Shown one piece after another: positions 42,188 to 50,048 of a stretch of 64,000 nt of DNA (positions are counted from its first letter, which is position 1; each line of letters starts with the position of its first letter). The DNA comes from Elusimicrobiota bacterium (GTDB lineage Bacteria > Elusimicrobiota > Elusimicrobia > UBA1565 > UBA9628), in the NCBI GenBank assembly GCA_026388095.1, contig JAPLKL010000044.1, positions 67,993 through 131,992 on the forward strand. Direction: 5' to 3'. Both the position numbers and the translations under genes were made by a program. Below the pieces are notes generated by a model that was given only the letters and a program-made list of their open reading frames with translations, was not told the origin of the DNA and did no database searches.

Positions 42188-43687
42188 TCAGTTCCGATCC
42201 CAATCGACCGCTCCGAAATGGATGTCGCCGAGCAGGTTGTAGGCGATGCCGATGGTCTCCACCAGCTGGTGCCTGGCCGCCAGGCTCGCGCTGGAGTAGC
42301 GCGCCTCCCGGCTGGTCAGCATATAATTGACACCCAGGGCATGATGTCCGAAGATCCGGACCAGGAAGGAGGCATTCATGCGGCCGATGGACTCGCTGCC
42401 GGGAGCGCGGCTGGCGCCCGTGCCGGTGATGTAATAGCCGCGCGCGGTCGTGTCGAGCATGGCGCGCGTGCCGAAGATGCAGCGCAGGGAGAGCAGGCCC
42501 TGCGGCGCGGCGCCGTAATGGAAGTCCCTCTCGTCTCCTTGAGGCGCGATGGTCCCGGCATTGCCGTAGCCGATGCCGCCCAAGCCCGTGCCTTGGAGCG
42601 CGACCTTGCGCGAGAGCCACCATTGGAAGGTGGTCCCCAGAGATGCGGCCGTGGTCGAGAACCGGAAGACCTGCGGGGATAGGTAATCGAAAGACCCGTA
42701 GAGGCCCCAGACGCCTTGATAGGCGTCTCCCGCCTCGTATTTCTGTCCGAATAAAAGGCCGCGGGTCATGATATTGGCGAAGTCGGAGCGGTTCTCGCGC
42801 AGGCCGTTCAATTCGAAGGTGAAATAGTCGAACGGCCGCAGGTAGAGGTAGCCCGGCTGGCCGGGCAGGCCGTAGGCCATGGAGAAGCCCGCGGTGAGCA
42901 CGTTGCGGTTGATCGTCTCCGTGCTGTTGGGATTGCGGACCGTCGTGTTCACTCCGCCGCCGGCTTGCACCTGAGCGAAAGTCGCGGCATTGCGGCTTTT
43001 CAGGATCGGCGTGTAGCGCTCGCCGAAAAGGAGGCGGTTGAGGGCCGTGGGCGGCGAGATGAACCCGGCTCCCAGCTCGCGCCAGAACCCGGGCCGCCCG
43101 CCGCCCCCCTCGAGCACCAGATTGGCCATCCGGAAGAGGGGCTCTCCGATGAGAGGCCCGCCTGTGCCGCTGGCGACCTGGTCGTTGATGGAGGGATCGG
43201 TGGTCTCCCCGTAGGTCTCCCAGATGAAGCTGCCCGCATTGCTGTAGATCCAGCCTTCCCAGAAGTTGAGGCCGGAGGCGCGCGCGAAACCGTAGTACAG
43301 GGAACCCTGATAAGGATGCCCGAGCTGATTGACCGCGAAGTCATCCTGGTCGACCACCCAGGGGCCGTGGCGGAGATGCTGCCAGCCGGTATTCAGGGTC
43401 GAATCGTAGTCGTTCACTCCAGAAGCAAGCCGGTTATAGCCGTTCAGGGTCAATTGGAACAGCGGGATCTCCAGGGCTGGGATGAGGTAGTTCTTGCGCT
43501 TGGGCGGCTCACCCGGGAGCACGCGGTCGGGCGTGGTGGGGCCGACGTTCTTGGCGGTGTCGGTGGAGGCCTTGGTCACCGTCTCGCCGGCGGCCTTGGT
43601 GACCGAGGGCGGGATCAGGGGATCCAGGGCGGCAAGCCGCACGGGCAGGAGAAGCATGACCAGGATGGCCGGATATCTCATCATCAT
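42188..43687 (-). CDS. DUF3943 outer-membrane-type protein
   Basis: A 499-residue protein with a signal peptide (ILVMLLLPVRLAALD) and features of DUF3943: NYLIPALEIPLFQLTLNGYNR and DDFAVNQLGHPYQGSLYYGFARASG, given as separate motifs, then alternating aromatic strands toward the C-terminus as in beta-barrels. DUF3943 genes often occur with PAP2-type phosphatases. The start overlaps the PLA2-like stop as ATGA, one of several ATG codons in a row (43687, 43684, 43681). It is the fourth gene of the operon beginning at 45650. Confidence 0.75.
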   Translation of the reverse strand: MMMRYPAILVMLLLPVRLAALDPLIPPSVTKAAGETVTKASTDTAKNVGPTTPDRVLPGEPPKRKNYLIPALEIPLFQLTLNGYNRLASGVNDYDSTLNTGWQHLRHGPWVVDQDDFAVNQLGHPYQGSLYYGFARASGLNFWEGWIYSNAGSFIWETYGETTDPSINDQVASGTGGPLIGEPLFRMANLVLEGGGGRPGFWRELGAGFISPPTALNRLLFGERYTPILKSRNAATFAQVQAGGGVNTTVRNPNSTETINRNVLTAGFSMAYGLPGQPGYLYLRPFDYFTFELNGLRENRSDFANIMTRGLLFGQKYEAGDAYQGVWGLYGSFDYLSPQVFRFSTTAASLGTTFQWWLSRKVALQGTGLGGIGYGNAGTIAPQGDERDFHYGAAPQGLLSLRCIFGTRAMLDTTARGYYITGTGASRAPGSESIGRMNASFLVRIFGHHALGVNYMLTSREARYSSASLAARHQLVETIGIAYNLLGDIHFGAVDWDRN

Positions 43688-44073
43688 TTGGAATCCTCAA
43701 TGAGCTTCTTTTCCTTGTCCGTAAGCGGCTTATAGCCTCGGAAATAGCGCCAGCCGTAGCCCCAGCGAAAACGGGTCGGCAGATAGGGCGTTCCGCCCGC
43801 CCGGACGCCCTGCAACATCAACTCCGCGGTTCTGGGCTCTCCGACGCCAGCGACGCAATTGCGGAGCTCGATATCCGCTTGCAAGCGCTCCGCTTTGGTC
43901 CCGCCCATCCAGTACTTGTGGTCGTGCTTTTTGCAGCAATCGAGCCATAGGTCCTTGTGCTCCGATGTCCCGTCGGGAAACAGGCTGCACCCATCGGTCG
44001 TGAAAGGCCGCAGCCGCGGCTGGGAAGCGCAGCCGGCTAAAGTCAATAAAAGGAGCAACGAAAGGATTCTCAT
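43684..44073 (-). CDS. Phospholipase A2-like lipoprotein
   Basis: A 129-residue lipoprotein (LLLLLTLAGC, Cys about 15). The segment DGCSLFPDG...DCCKKHDHKYWMGG...ADIELRNC carries the phospholipase A2 active-site pattern C-C-x2-H-D and the matching later Cys and Asp residues. Such small prokaryotic PLA2s cleave the sn-2 acyl chain of phospholipids. It sits between a PAP2 phosphatase gene (adjacent) and the DUF3943 gene (overlap), so it probably acts on envelope lipids from the periplasmic face. The calcium-binding loop is less obvious than in animal enzymes. Confidence 0.75.
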   Translation of the reverse strand: MRILSLLLLLTLAGCASQPRLRPFTTDGCSLFPDGTSEHKDLWLDCCKKHDHKYWMGGTKAERLQADIELRNCVAGVGEPRTAELMLQGVRAGGTPYLPTRFRWGYGWRYFRGYKPLTDKEKKLIEDSK

Positions 44074-44907
44074 TTACCAGGCCTTGACATAGGTGAGGCC
44101 GCCGCCGGTAGGCCCGACACTGGGGATCAAGTAGCCGAGGTGGTGGCGGGACCTTTTGGACTTGAAGTGCAGGAGATTCGGCATCAGGTACCCGGTCGCG
44201 GCTCCGACCGCGGCGCCGACGATGACATCCGAGGCGTGATGATCGTTCGAAACGATCCTCAGGACGCCGACGGCTGAAGCCGCCGTCAGCGCAGTCCCGC
44301 AGGCGGCCGCATCGCCCTTGCCGCCGTACAGGTCCAACGCGCCATGCTCGGCGCAGACCAAAGAGGCGGCGGCGAACGCGTTGGCCGCGTGTCCGCTCCA
44401 GAAGCTCCTCACGCAATGCGGGTCGTACTTGGAGTTGGAAGGGCACGCGTCGCCCTCCGGGCGGCTTCTTGGGAGCAGGTTTGATATGGACAAATTAAGG
44501 ACTTCGGTGACGGCGAAGGTCTCCGCGTTGATCAGGGCCAATTGGACCGCGGTGTCCTTGTTGCCGCCGGCCCAGCCGGCGGTGACCGGGCCATCGAGCA
44601 TGGAGTAGCCTATCAGCGGATAGACCAAGAGGTCCGAAAGGGCGCCGGCCCTGTTCTGGCCCGCTCCGGAGCGCGCCATCAGAGTGTTCCTGGCGCCCTG
44701 GTCGAACAATATCTCGCCTTTCCAGGCGGCCGCTTTGGGAGGCGAGACGAGAAAATAATCCGCTGCGGACCCGGCCGCCGCCAGCCCGGTGATGAAATAC
44801 TCCGCTCTCCTGAATCTGGGCCAGCTCTCGTCCCACGCGAATCTCTGGCCCTCGGCGGCTTGCAGAGCCGGGGCCAGGCCCAACAGCAGAGCCAGGGCCG
44901 CCTGCAT
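44074..44907 (-). CDS. PAP2-superfamily phosphatase (first copy)
   Basis: A 277-residue exported or membrane protein with a signal peptide (ALALLLGLAPALQAAEG). The three PAP2 motifs are present in adapted form: RSRPEGDAC, SFWSGHAANAF and RIVSNDHHASDVIVGAAVG. Members dephosphorylate lipid phosphates such as phosphatidate or undecaprenyl pyrophosphate. The ATG overlaps the stop of the other PAP2 gene (TGATG), and PLA2 starts right after its stop, so all are translationally linked. Confidence 0.85.
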   Translation of the reverse strand: MQAALALLLGLAPALQAAEGQRFAWDESWPRFRRAEYFITGLAAAGSAADYFLVSPPKAAAWKGEILFDQGARNTLMARSGAGQNRAGALSDLLVYPLIGYSMLDGPVTAGWAGGNKDTAVQLALINAETFAVTEVLNLSISNLLPRSRPEGDACPSNSKYDPHCVRSFWSGHAANAFAAASLVCAEHGALDLYGGKGDAAACGTALTAASAVGVLRIVSNDHHASDVIVGAAVGAATGYLMPNLLHFKSKRSRHHLGYLIPSVGPTGGGLTYVKAW

Positions 44908-45650
44908 CAGAAGAACACCGTCACTCCGCCGCCGCCGGGGGAGACGAACGGCGCGAAGACGTATCTGTCGGGGTGCGCGCGCCGGCGGGTCTTATAGACC
45001 GCCCGCCCGGAGATGATCCCCACGCCGGCCCCGGCCAAGACGTCCGAAAGATAATGCTTGTTGCTCTCCATGCGCGTATAGCCCACGAAGCCCGCCAACA
45101 AGCAGGCGGGGACGCCGACTTCCCAGCCCCATTGCGATGCCGCCACCGTGGCCAGGGCGAACGACGCCGAGGTGTGGCCCGACGGGAACGCGGCGAGGTC
45201 GGAGTGGTCCGGGCGCACGCGGCGCACGCTGACTTTGAGGATCTCCGTCTCGAGCCCCGCCAATGCCAGCGCTTCGAAGCCTGATAACCCGAACTCCTGA
45301 GTCGAGCGCGCGTCCAAGGACCACCCCGCGAAGTAGGTGGCGCCCATGGCGGGGATGAGGTAGAGGGGATACCCGATGACGGCCCCGAAATCGGTGGCGC
45401 GGCTGCCCAGAGGAGCATGCCTCTGCAGGGTGCCGGCGATGCGGACATCATCGAAGGTCGTCGTGCCCCCGTACCTCGCGATGCTGGCGCCGGCCCCGGC
45501 CGCCAGCAGCGTCAGAAGGCCTTCCGGCCGGCCCTGCTCTTTGAAGCCGTTCCAGAAATCCTTGGGAACCTCCCGAAGCTCGCTGAGCTCCGCGGCCGCG
45601 GCCTGCGCTGGAAGCAGAAGGAAGAGGACGAGCAGAACCGCGGCCTTCAT
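44907..45650 (-). CDS. PAP2-superfamily phosphatase (second copy)
   Basis: A 247-residue protein with a signal peptide (MKAAVLLVLFLLLPAQAAAA). PAP2 motifs are KVSVRRVRPDHSD, AAFPSGHTSASFALA and GYTRMESNKHYLSDVLAGAGVG, more canonical than in its neighbour. It is the first gene of the envelope-lipid operon (45650 down to 42188). ATG 45650 gives the signal peptide directly; a GTG at 45680 would add ten hydrophilic residues and is less likely. The two PAP2 proteins are only distantly similar, so they probably have different substrates. Confidence 0.85.
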   Translation of the reverse strand: MKAAVLLVLFLLLPAQAAAAELSELREVPKDFWNGFKEQGRPEGLLTLLAAGAGASIARYGGTTTFDDVRIAGTLQRHAPLGSRATDFGAVIGYPLYLIPAMGATYFAGWSLDARSTQEFGLSGFEALALAGLETEILKVSVRRVRPDHSDLAAFPSGHTSASFALATVAASQWGWEVGVPACLLAGFVGYTRMESNKHYLSDVLAGAGVGIISGRAVYKTRRRAHPDRYVFAPFVSPGGGGVTVFF

Positions 45651-45692
45651 CGCGTCCCCATTGTCCTTGTGAACTCCCACAGACCCGGGCGG

Positions 45693-45938
45693 CTACGCTT
45701 TTTTGATCAGGCGCGTGATCCCAACCAGGACCACGGCTCCGACAAAAGCGACGAAGATCGCCCCGATGATCCCCCCGCCGGGCCAGATCCCCAGCATGCC
45801 GAAGATCCATCCGCCCGTGATGCCTCCCAGGATGCCCAGGATGATATCGGCAAGGACGCCGTATCCTCCTCCCTTCATCACCTGTCCTGCGAGCCAGCCC
45901 GCGATGAGCCCGACGATCAGAAAATAGAACAAACCCAT
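45693..45938 (-). CDS. GlsB/YeaQ/YmgE-family small membrane protein
   Basis: An 81-residue protein with three membrane helices. FYFLIVGLIAGWLAGQVMKG and ILGILGGITGGWIFGMLGI are family hallmarks (also called transglycosylase-associated protein). Members are often stress-induced; no biochemical function is established. AAGGAGG lies eight bases before the ATG. It lies just upstream of the envelope-lipid operon on the same strand. Confidence 0.88.
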   Translation of the reverse strand: MGLFYFLIVGLIAGWLAGQVMKGGGYGVLADIILGILGGITGGWIFGMLGIWPGGGIIGAIFVAFVGAVVLVGITRLIKKA

Positions 45939-46035
45939 GATCGCTGCCTCCTTGAATCACCGATCGACTGCGAGTGCGGCCCCGACGAGGGCTCCTGGGA
46001 GGGCCCTCGTCGAGGCCATAGTGGGGCCCTGAGCC

Positions 46036-46569
46036 TCAGTCCATCCGCGCCAGGGTCTCCGGCAGGCGGGCGGGGTCATAGGTCCCCAGCCGGCGGCCAT
46101 GGGGATCGCTGATGACGATATGGCCATCATCCAGGGTCTTGGCCTTGAGGATGATCTCTCCCCGCGCGTCGCGAGCCACCATGCCCTGCGCGCCGGGCTC
46201 AAGGATCACCGTGCCCTGGAGCCGGCCGTCGCGGAAGCTGTCGATGCGCAGGCGCTTGTCCTCGGGCGTGTAGCTCAGCACGGCCTGCTCGTCTCCGGCC
46301 TGGAGCGACTTGGTCGCCCTGGCCTGCACCGGGTTCTTTTCGCCCCAGAATTCGAGCGAATTGAAGATGATCGCGTCGCCGAGCGCGGCGACGCAGTATA
46401 CCGGCATGATGACCAGGCCGAGGAACACGCCCTCATTGACCCATTTGTCGCCGATGCTGCCATTCCAGCGATAGAGCTTCTTGGTGAGGTTGAACGGCCC
46501 ATAACAACCGGCCAGCCCCACGGTCAGAACCAATACGACAGGCAATGCCTTCTTCATCATCTTCATCAT
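46036..46569 (-). CDS. DUF3332-like lipoprotein
   Basis: A 177-residue lipoprotein (LVLTVGLAGC). YGPFNLTKKLYRWNGSIGDKW, VYCVAALGDAIIFNSLEFWG and NPVQA are the DUF3332 signature. A short beta-rich C-terminus follows. Function is unknown. TATGAT on the minus strand (46578-46583) lies eight bases before the ATG, so its mRNA is predicted to be nearly leaderless; a second ATG follows at 46566. Confidence 0.78.
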   Translation of the reverse strand: MMKMMKKALPVVLVLTVGLAGCYGPFNLTKKLYRWNGSIGDKWVNEGVFLGLVIMPVYCVAALGDAIIFNSLEFWGEKNPVQARATKSLQAGDEQAVLSYTPEDKRLRIDSFRDGRLQGTVILEPGAQGMVARDARGEIILKAKTLDDGHIVISDPHGRRLGTYDPARLPETLARMD

Positions 46570-46874
46570 TGGAACCCATCATACTGATACTCCCCAGTCG
46601 CCGTCTATTCGGAGTACTACCGAGGGGCCGGGGGGATGCGCTGATGTCACCACCAAAGGGGTCGGCCGGGGCACCGGCCTCGGGCTATCCACGGTGAGCC
46701 TTGCGCCGGGTGCTCGACGCCGCCCAGGCTTAGTCGGCCTACGCGATTCTACCGCCCGCCTTGAGTATAATTACGGATAGGCAGGGGGGCGGGGAGGCAG
46801 GTACAATAAATAAGGCGCCTTGGCGCATGTCCGCTAGCAGCCCGTAGGGAGGGCAGGCTCGGACAGGAGACAAA
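46570..46874. other. 305-base divergent intergenic region
   Basis: No gene is seen. It holds the -10 of the leftward lipoprotein (46578-46583), a small GGCCGG/CCGGCC hairpin (46663-46678), a perfect TATAAT (46766-46771) for rightward transcription, a G-rich run (about 46780-46800) that might form a quadruplex, and a second TACAAT (46803-46808 region) before the gene at 46875. Confidence 0.4.
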
Positions 46875-47183
46875 ATGAGCAGATCGCCGGAACAAAAGGG
46901 GCTGGCTGTCGCGGCGGACATCACCGTGGATTACCCTCAGGAGAGAGTGTGCGTCACCAGCCGAGACTACACGTTCCGCATCTGGGCCAGAGCGGCGGGC
47001 CGGGTGGAGATATCGATAGATGATAATGTCTGGCAGCCCTGCCGCCAGGCCGACGGCTTTTGGTGGTATGACTGGTCGGGCTATATGCCGGGCAGACACC
47101 AGGCCGTGGCCAGGATACAGCCGCAGAACGACGGCCAGAAATTCCTGTCCCGGACGATCCGCTTCCGGGTGGAGTTGTCATAA
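46875..47183 (+). CDS. Small Ig/E-set-like protein
   Basis: A 102-residue soluble protein without a signal peptide. The pattern of strands ERVCVTSRDYTFRIWARAAGRVEISIDDNVWQPCRQ (given as overall region), followed by DGFWWYDWSGYMPGRHQAVARIQ and a FRVELS end, suggests an E-set or CBM48-like beta sandwich, where aromatic residues often bind sugar. No catalytic domain is attached. AGGAG lies a few bases before the ATG. The NPD gene follows after 27 bases in the same direction. Specific function is unknown. Confidence 0.55.
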   Translation: MSRSPEQKGLAVAADITVDYPQERVCVTSRDYTFRIWARAAGRVEISIDDNVWQPCRQADGFWWYDWSGYMPGRHQAVARIQPQNDGQKFLSRTIRFRVELS

Positions 47184-47210
47184 GACCTCGCCCCGATTGA
47201 CGGCAGGATC

Positions 47211-48293
47211 ATGCCTGGAAGACTGCAGCCGTTGCGCATCGGAGACCTGAAGGTCCGACTGCCCATCGTGCAGGGCGGCATGGGCGTCATGGTGTCCACC
47301 GCCGCGCTGGCTTCGGCCGTGGCGGACTGCGGGGCCGCCGGCACCATCGCGGGGGTGGCCCTGGGCTACGGCACCCCGGAGAACGAGAGCGATTACCTCG
47401 CCGCCTCGCGCAACGCCCTGCGCGAGGAGATCCGCAAGGCCAAGGCCGCCACCGACGGCGTCGTCGGCGTCAACATCCTCGGGGCGCTGACCAACTACGA
47501 CGAGCTCGCGCGCACGGCGGCCCAAGCCGGGGCGGACTTCATCGCCTCCGGGGCCGGGCTGCCCCTCAGCCTGCCTCAACACGCGGAGGGGACCGAAACG
47601 CGCCTGATCCCGATCGTCTCCTCGGGCCGGGCCGCCTCCATCATCGCCCGGGGCTGGAAGAAGCGCTACGGCCGGGTCCCGGACGCCTTCATCGTGGAAG
47701 GCCCGATGGCCGGCGGGCATCTCGGCTTCCGCAAGGACGAGGTCCAAGCCCCGGTCCCGGGCGTCCTGGAAGCGCGGGTCCTGGAGGTGCTGGCCGTGGC
47801 GCGGGACTGCGCCGCTGCCCCCGTGCCCGTGATCGCGGCGGGCGGCATCTTCGACGGCAAGGACGCGGCCCGTTTCCTGGCGCTGGGGGCCTCCGGGGTG
47901 CAGATCGCCACCCGGCTGGTGGCCACTTACGAGTGCTCGGTCTCTCAGCCCTTCAAAGACTTGTATGTCTCGGCGCGGCCGGAGGATGTGGTCATCATCG
48001 ACAGCCCGGTGGGCATGCCGGGACGGGCCATACGCACGCCTTTCGTGGACCGCCTGCTGCGCGGAGAGGGCGAGCCCTTCCACTGCGGCTATCAGTGCCT
48101 CAAGACCTGCGATCCGCGCACGGCGCCCTACTGCATCGCCAAGGCCCTGTTCAACGCGGTGAAGGGCGACCTTGACCACGCGGTGGTCTTCGCGGGGCTC
48201 AATGTCTCCCGGGTGCATGAGATCGTCTCCACGCGCGAGCTGCTGTCAGGTTTTGTCGCCGAGGCCGAGGCCGAGCTCGCGCGCCTGAGTTAG
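47211..48293 (+). CDS. NPD/FabK-like FMN nitronate monooxygenase family protein
   Basis: A 360-residue TIM-barrel flavoprotein. PIVQGGMGVMVSTAALASAVA, the phosphate-binding VPVIAAGGIFDGKDAARFLALGASGVQ region and MAGGHLG match the nitronate monooxygenase/enoyl-ACP reductase II family. A Cys-rich C-terminal segment, CGYQCLKTCDPRTAPYC, marks a subgroup common in anaerobes and could hold a metal or disulfide. In such organisms it may act as an enoyl reductase or oxidoreductase rather than an O2-using enzyme. The 104-residue gene follows after 13 bases. Confidence 0.85.
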   Translation: MPGRLQPLRIGDLKVRLPIVQGGMGVMVSTAALASAVADCGAAGTIAGVALGYGTPENESDYLAASRNALREEIRKAKAATDGVVGVNILGALTNYDELARTAAQAGADFIASGAGLPLSLPQHAEGTETRLIPIVSSGRAASIIARGWKKRYGRVPDAFIVEGPMAGGHLGFRKDEVQAPVPGVLEARVLEVLAVARDCAAAPVPVIAAGGIFDGKDAARFLALGASGVQIATRLVATYECSVSQPFKDLYVSARPEDVVIIDSPVGMPGRAIRTPFVDRLLRGEGEPFHCGYQCLKTCDPRTAPYCIAKALFNAVKGDLDHAVVFAGLNVSRVHEIVSTRELLSGFVAEAEAELARLS

Positions 48294-48306
48294 GAGCAAG
48301 GAGAAC

Positions 48307-48621
48307 ATGAAAAAGCGGGATACTCTGATCGGAAGGGGTGTCGGGCTGGCCGCCGTCGCCGCGGCGGGGAGCTATTTCCTCTACGGCAAGCGGGGCCCCA
48401 GGATCTTCAGGCCGATCGCGGGCTGGTCCCTGAAGATGAAAGGCGAGGTGCTCGAACAGATCGAGGGCCGCAAAGAGATCGATGAGCAGGCCTACCGCAG
48501 GCTCGTGGATGACACCGCGCGGCGCTATGGGCGGTCGCGGCGGGTCCAAGCTTCGCAATTGCAGCGCCTGACCAAGGAGCTTCAGGGCGCCTGGACTCAT
48601 ATCAGCAAGCGGTTGATATAA
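48307..48621 (+). CDS. Small membrane-anchored protein, unknown
   Basis: A 104-residue protein with one N-terminal membrane segment (GVGLAAVAAAGSYFLYG) and a basic helical tail (YRRLVDDTARRYGRSRRVQASQLQRL region). I do not recognise the family; small anchored proteins of this kind occur in many Gram-negative genomes. AAGGAG precedes the ATG and the upstream gene is 13 bases away, so it is probably co-transcribed with the NPD gene. Confidence 0.6.
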   Translation: MKKRDTLIGRGVGLAAVAAAGSYFLYGKRGPRIFRPIAGWSLKMKGEVLEQIEGRKEIDEQAYRRLVDDTARRYGRSRRVQASQLQRLTKELQGAWTHISKRLI

Positions 48622-48707
48622 AGGGTCCCCGGAAGCCGTCCTGGTCATCGCCATGACCGCGAGGGCTGGCGCGAGACGGACGAACTGCATCTGGAATGGC
48701 GGCCGCA

Positions 48708-49976
48708 TCAGCGCAGGCGGAACCGGAGGCTGAGCCGTCCCAGCCAGCGGCGCGCGCAGTCCAGAAGGCTCGTCTCGCCCAGGCAGATGTCGCAGGCCCC
48801 GCAGCCCGCCGGCGCCGGAGGGTCGGCCGCGCCGAAATGCCTGGAAAGCAGCAGGTGCCGGCAGCTCGCGCCCAGCCCGTAGCCGCCCATCTGGCGGAGT
48901 TGGAGGAGGAGGGCGCGGCGGCGCTGCGAGGAGAGTCCCCCGTCCTTGCGCCGCAGCCGCAGGAGCGCGGCGAGGTCCCGGACCGAGAACAGCAGGACGC
49001 ACTCGGCCGGCCGGCCGTCGTGGCCCGCGCGGCCCGACTCCTGCTGGTAGCGGTCCAGCGAGCCCGGCGTGTCGGCATGGACGACGTAGCGGATGTCCGG
49101 CCGGTCTATGCCCATGCCGAAGGCGACCGTGGCGACGACGACGTCGAGCCTTCCGGCGACGAAAGCGCCGTGCACGCTCTGCCGCTCGTCGGCGGGCAGC
49201 CCCGCATGGTAGGCCGCGCAGGAGACTCCCGCCTCCTGGAGCTCTTCGGCCAGGCGCTCCACGTCTGCGCGGGTGCGCGCGTAGACGATGCCGCCCGCGC
49301 CCTCGTGGCGGCGCACGACCGCCAGGACCTGCCGGGGCCGGTCGCGCGACGGCCAGACCCGATAGACGAGGTTGGCGCGGTCGGGATGGCCGATGAGGCG
49401 CGCGGGGCCGCGCAAGGCGAGCTGGGCGCAGATGTCGTCCTGCACCGCGGGCGTCGCGGTCGCGGTCAAGGCCATGCGCGCCGCTCCGGGGCAGCGCTCC
49501 AGGACCGGAGCCAGGCGGCGGTACTCCGGCCTGAACTCGTGCCCCCAATGCGAGATGCAGTGCGCCTCATCCACCGCTATGAGGAACAGCCGGGATGAGA
49601 GGCGCGGGAGGAGGTCTCCTGCGAGGAGGCGCTCCGGGCTCAGGTAGAGGAGTTCGGTGCGCGCGCTGGCCAGGCGGCGAAGGGCCTCGCCGCGGCGCCC
49701 CTCCGGCAGGTCGGAGTGGAGCGCGTCGGCGGCCAGCCCGGCCTTGCGCGCGGCCGCCACCTGGTCGTCCATGAGGGCGATGAGCGGTGAGACCACCAGG
49801 ACGAGCCCCCGCCCCAGCGCCGCCGGGAGCTGGTAGCAGAGGCTCTTGCCGCCTCCGGTCGGGAGCACCACCATGCAGTCGCGCCCGGAGAGCGCCGTTG
49901 CCACGGCCTCCCGCTGGAGGGGACGGAACGAATCGTGTCCCCAGCGGCGGAACAGGACTTCCTCCCAGGCTCCCAT
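48708..49976 (-). CDS. recQ: RecQ-family DNA helicase, short form
   Basis: A 422-residue 3'-5' SF2 helicase. Motif I is LPTGGGKSLCYQLP, motif II VDEAHCISHWGHEFR, motif III ALTATATP, motif V VATVAFGMGIDRPD and motif VI QQESGRAGHDG. The zinc-binding part is present (CRHLLLSRHF...CGACDICLG), but the winged-helix RQC and HRDC domains of E. coli RecQ (610 residues) are missing, so substrate choice may differ. It is convergent with the 104-residue gene and divergent from the MFS gene. Confidence 0.92.
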   Translation of the reverse strand: MGAWEEVLFRRWGHDSFRPLQREAVATALSGRDCMVVLPTGGGKSLCYQLPAALGRGLVLVVSPLIALMDDQVAAARKAGLAADALHSDLPEGRRGEALRRLASARTELLYLSPERLLAGDLLPRLSSRLFLIAVDEAHCISHWGHEFRPEYRRLAPVLERCPGAARMALTATATPAVQDDICAQLALRGPARLIGHPDRANLVYRVWPSRDRPRQVLAVVRRHEGAGGIVYARTRADVERLAEELQEAGVSCAAYHAGLPADERQSVHGAFVAGRLDVVVATVAFGMGIDRPDIRYVVHADTPGSLDRYQQESGRAGHDGRPAECVLLFSVRDLAALLRLRRKDGGLSSQRRRALLLQLRQMGGYGLGASCRHLLLSRHFGAADPPAPAGCGACDICLGETSLLDCARRWLGRLSLRFRLR

Positions 49977-50032
49977 ACTAAGAGTACGAGCGAGGGCGCG
50001 AAAAGTTCCCTTACGGAATACGGTGAAAAAAG

Positions 50033-50038
50033 TAGAAT
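50033..50038 (+). promoter_or_regulatory. -10 element of the MFS gene
   Basis: TAGAAT lies ten bases before ATG 50049; a leader of about four bases is predicted. An ATG at 50037 overlaps the -10 itself and would not be transcribed in full. Confidence 0.4.
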
Positions 50039-50048
50039 GTCAGGCACC

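Noticed and set aside
46766-46808. G-rich tract and two -10-like hexamers as a small RNA gene
   Set aside because: No terminator or conserved stem follows; the simplest reading is the promoter and leader of the gene at 46875.
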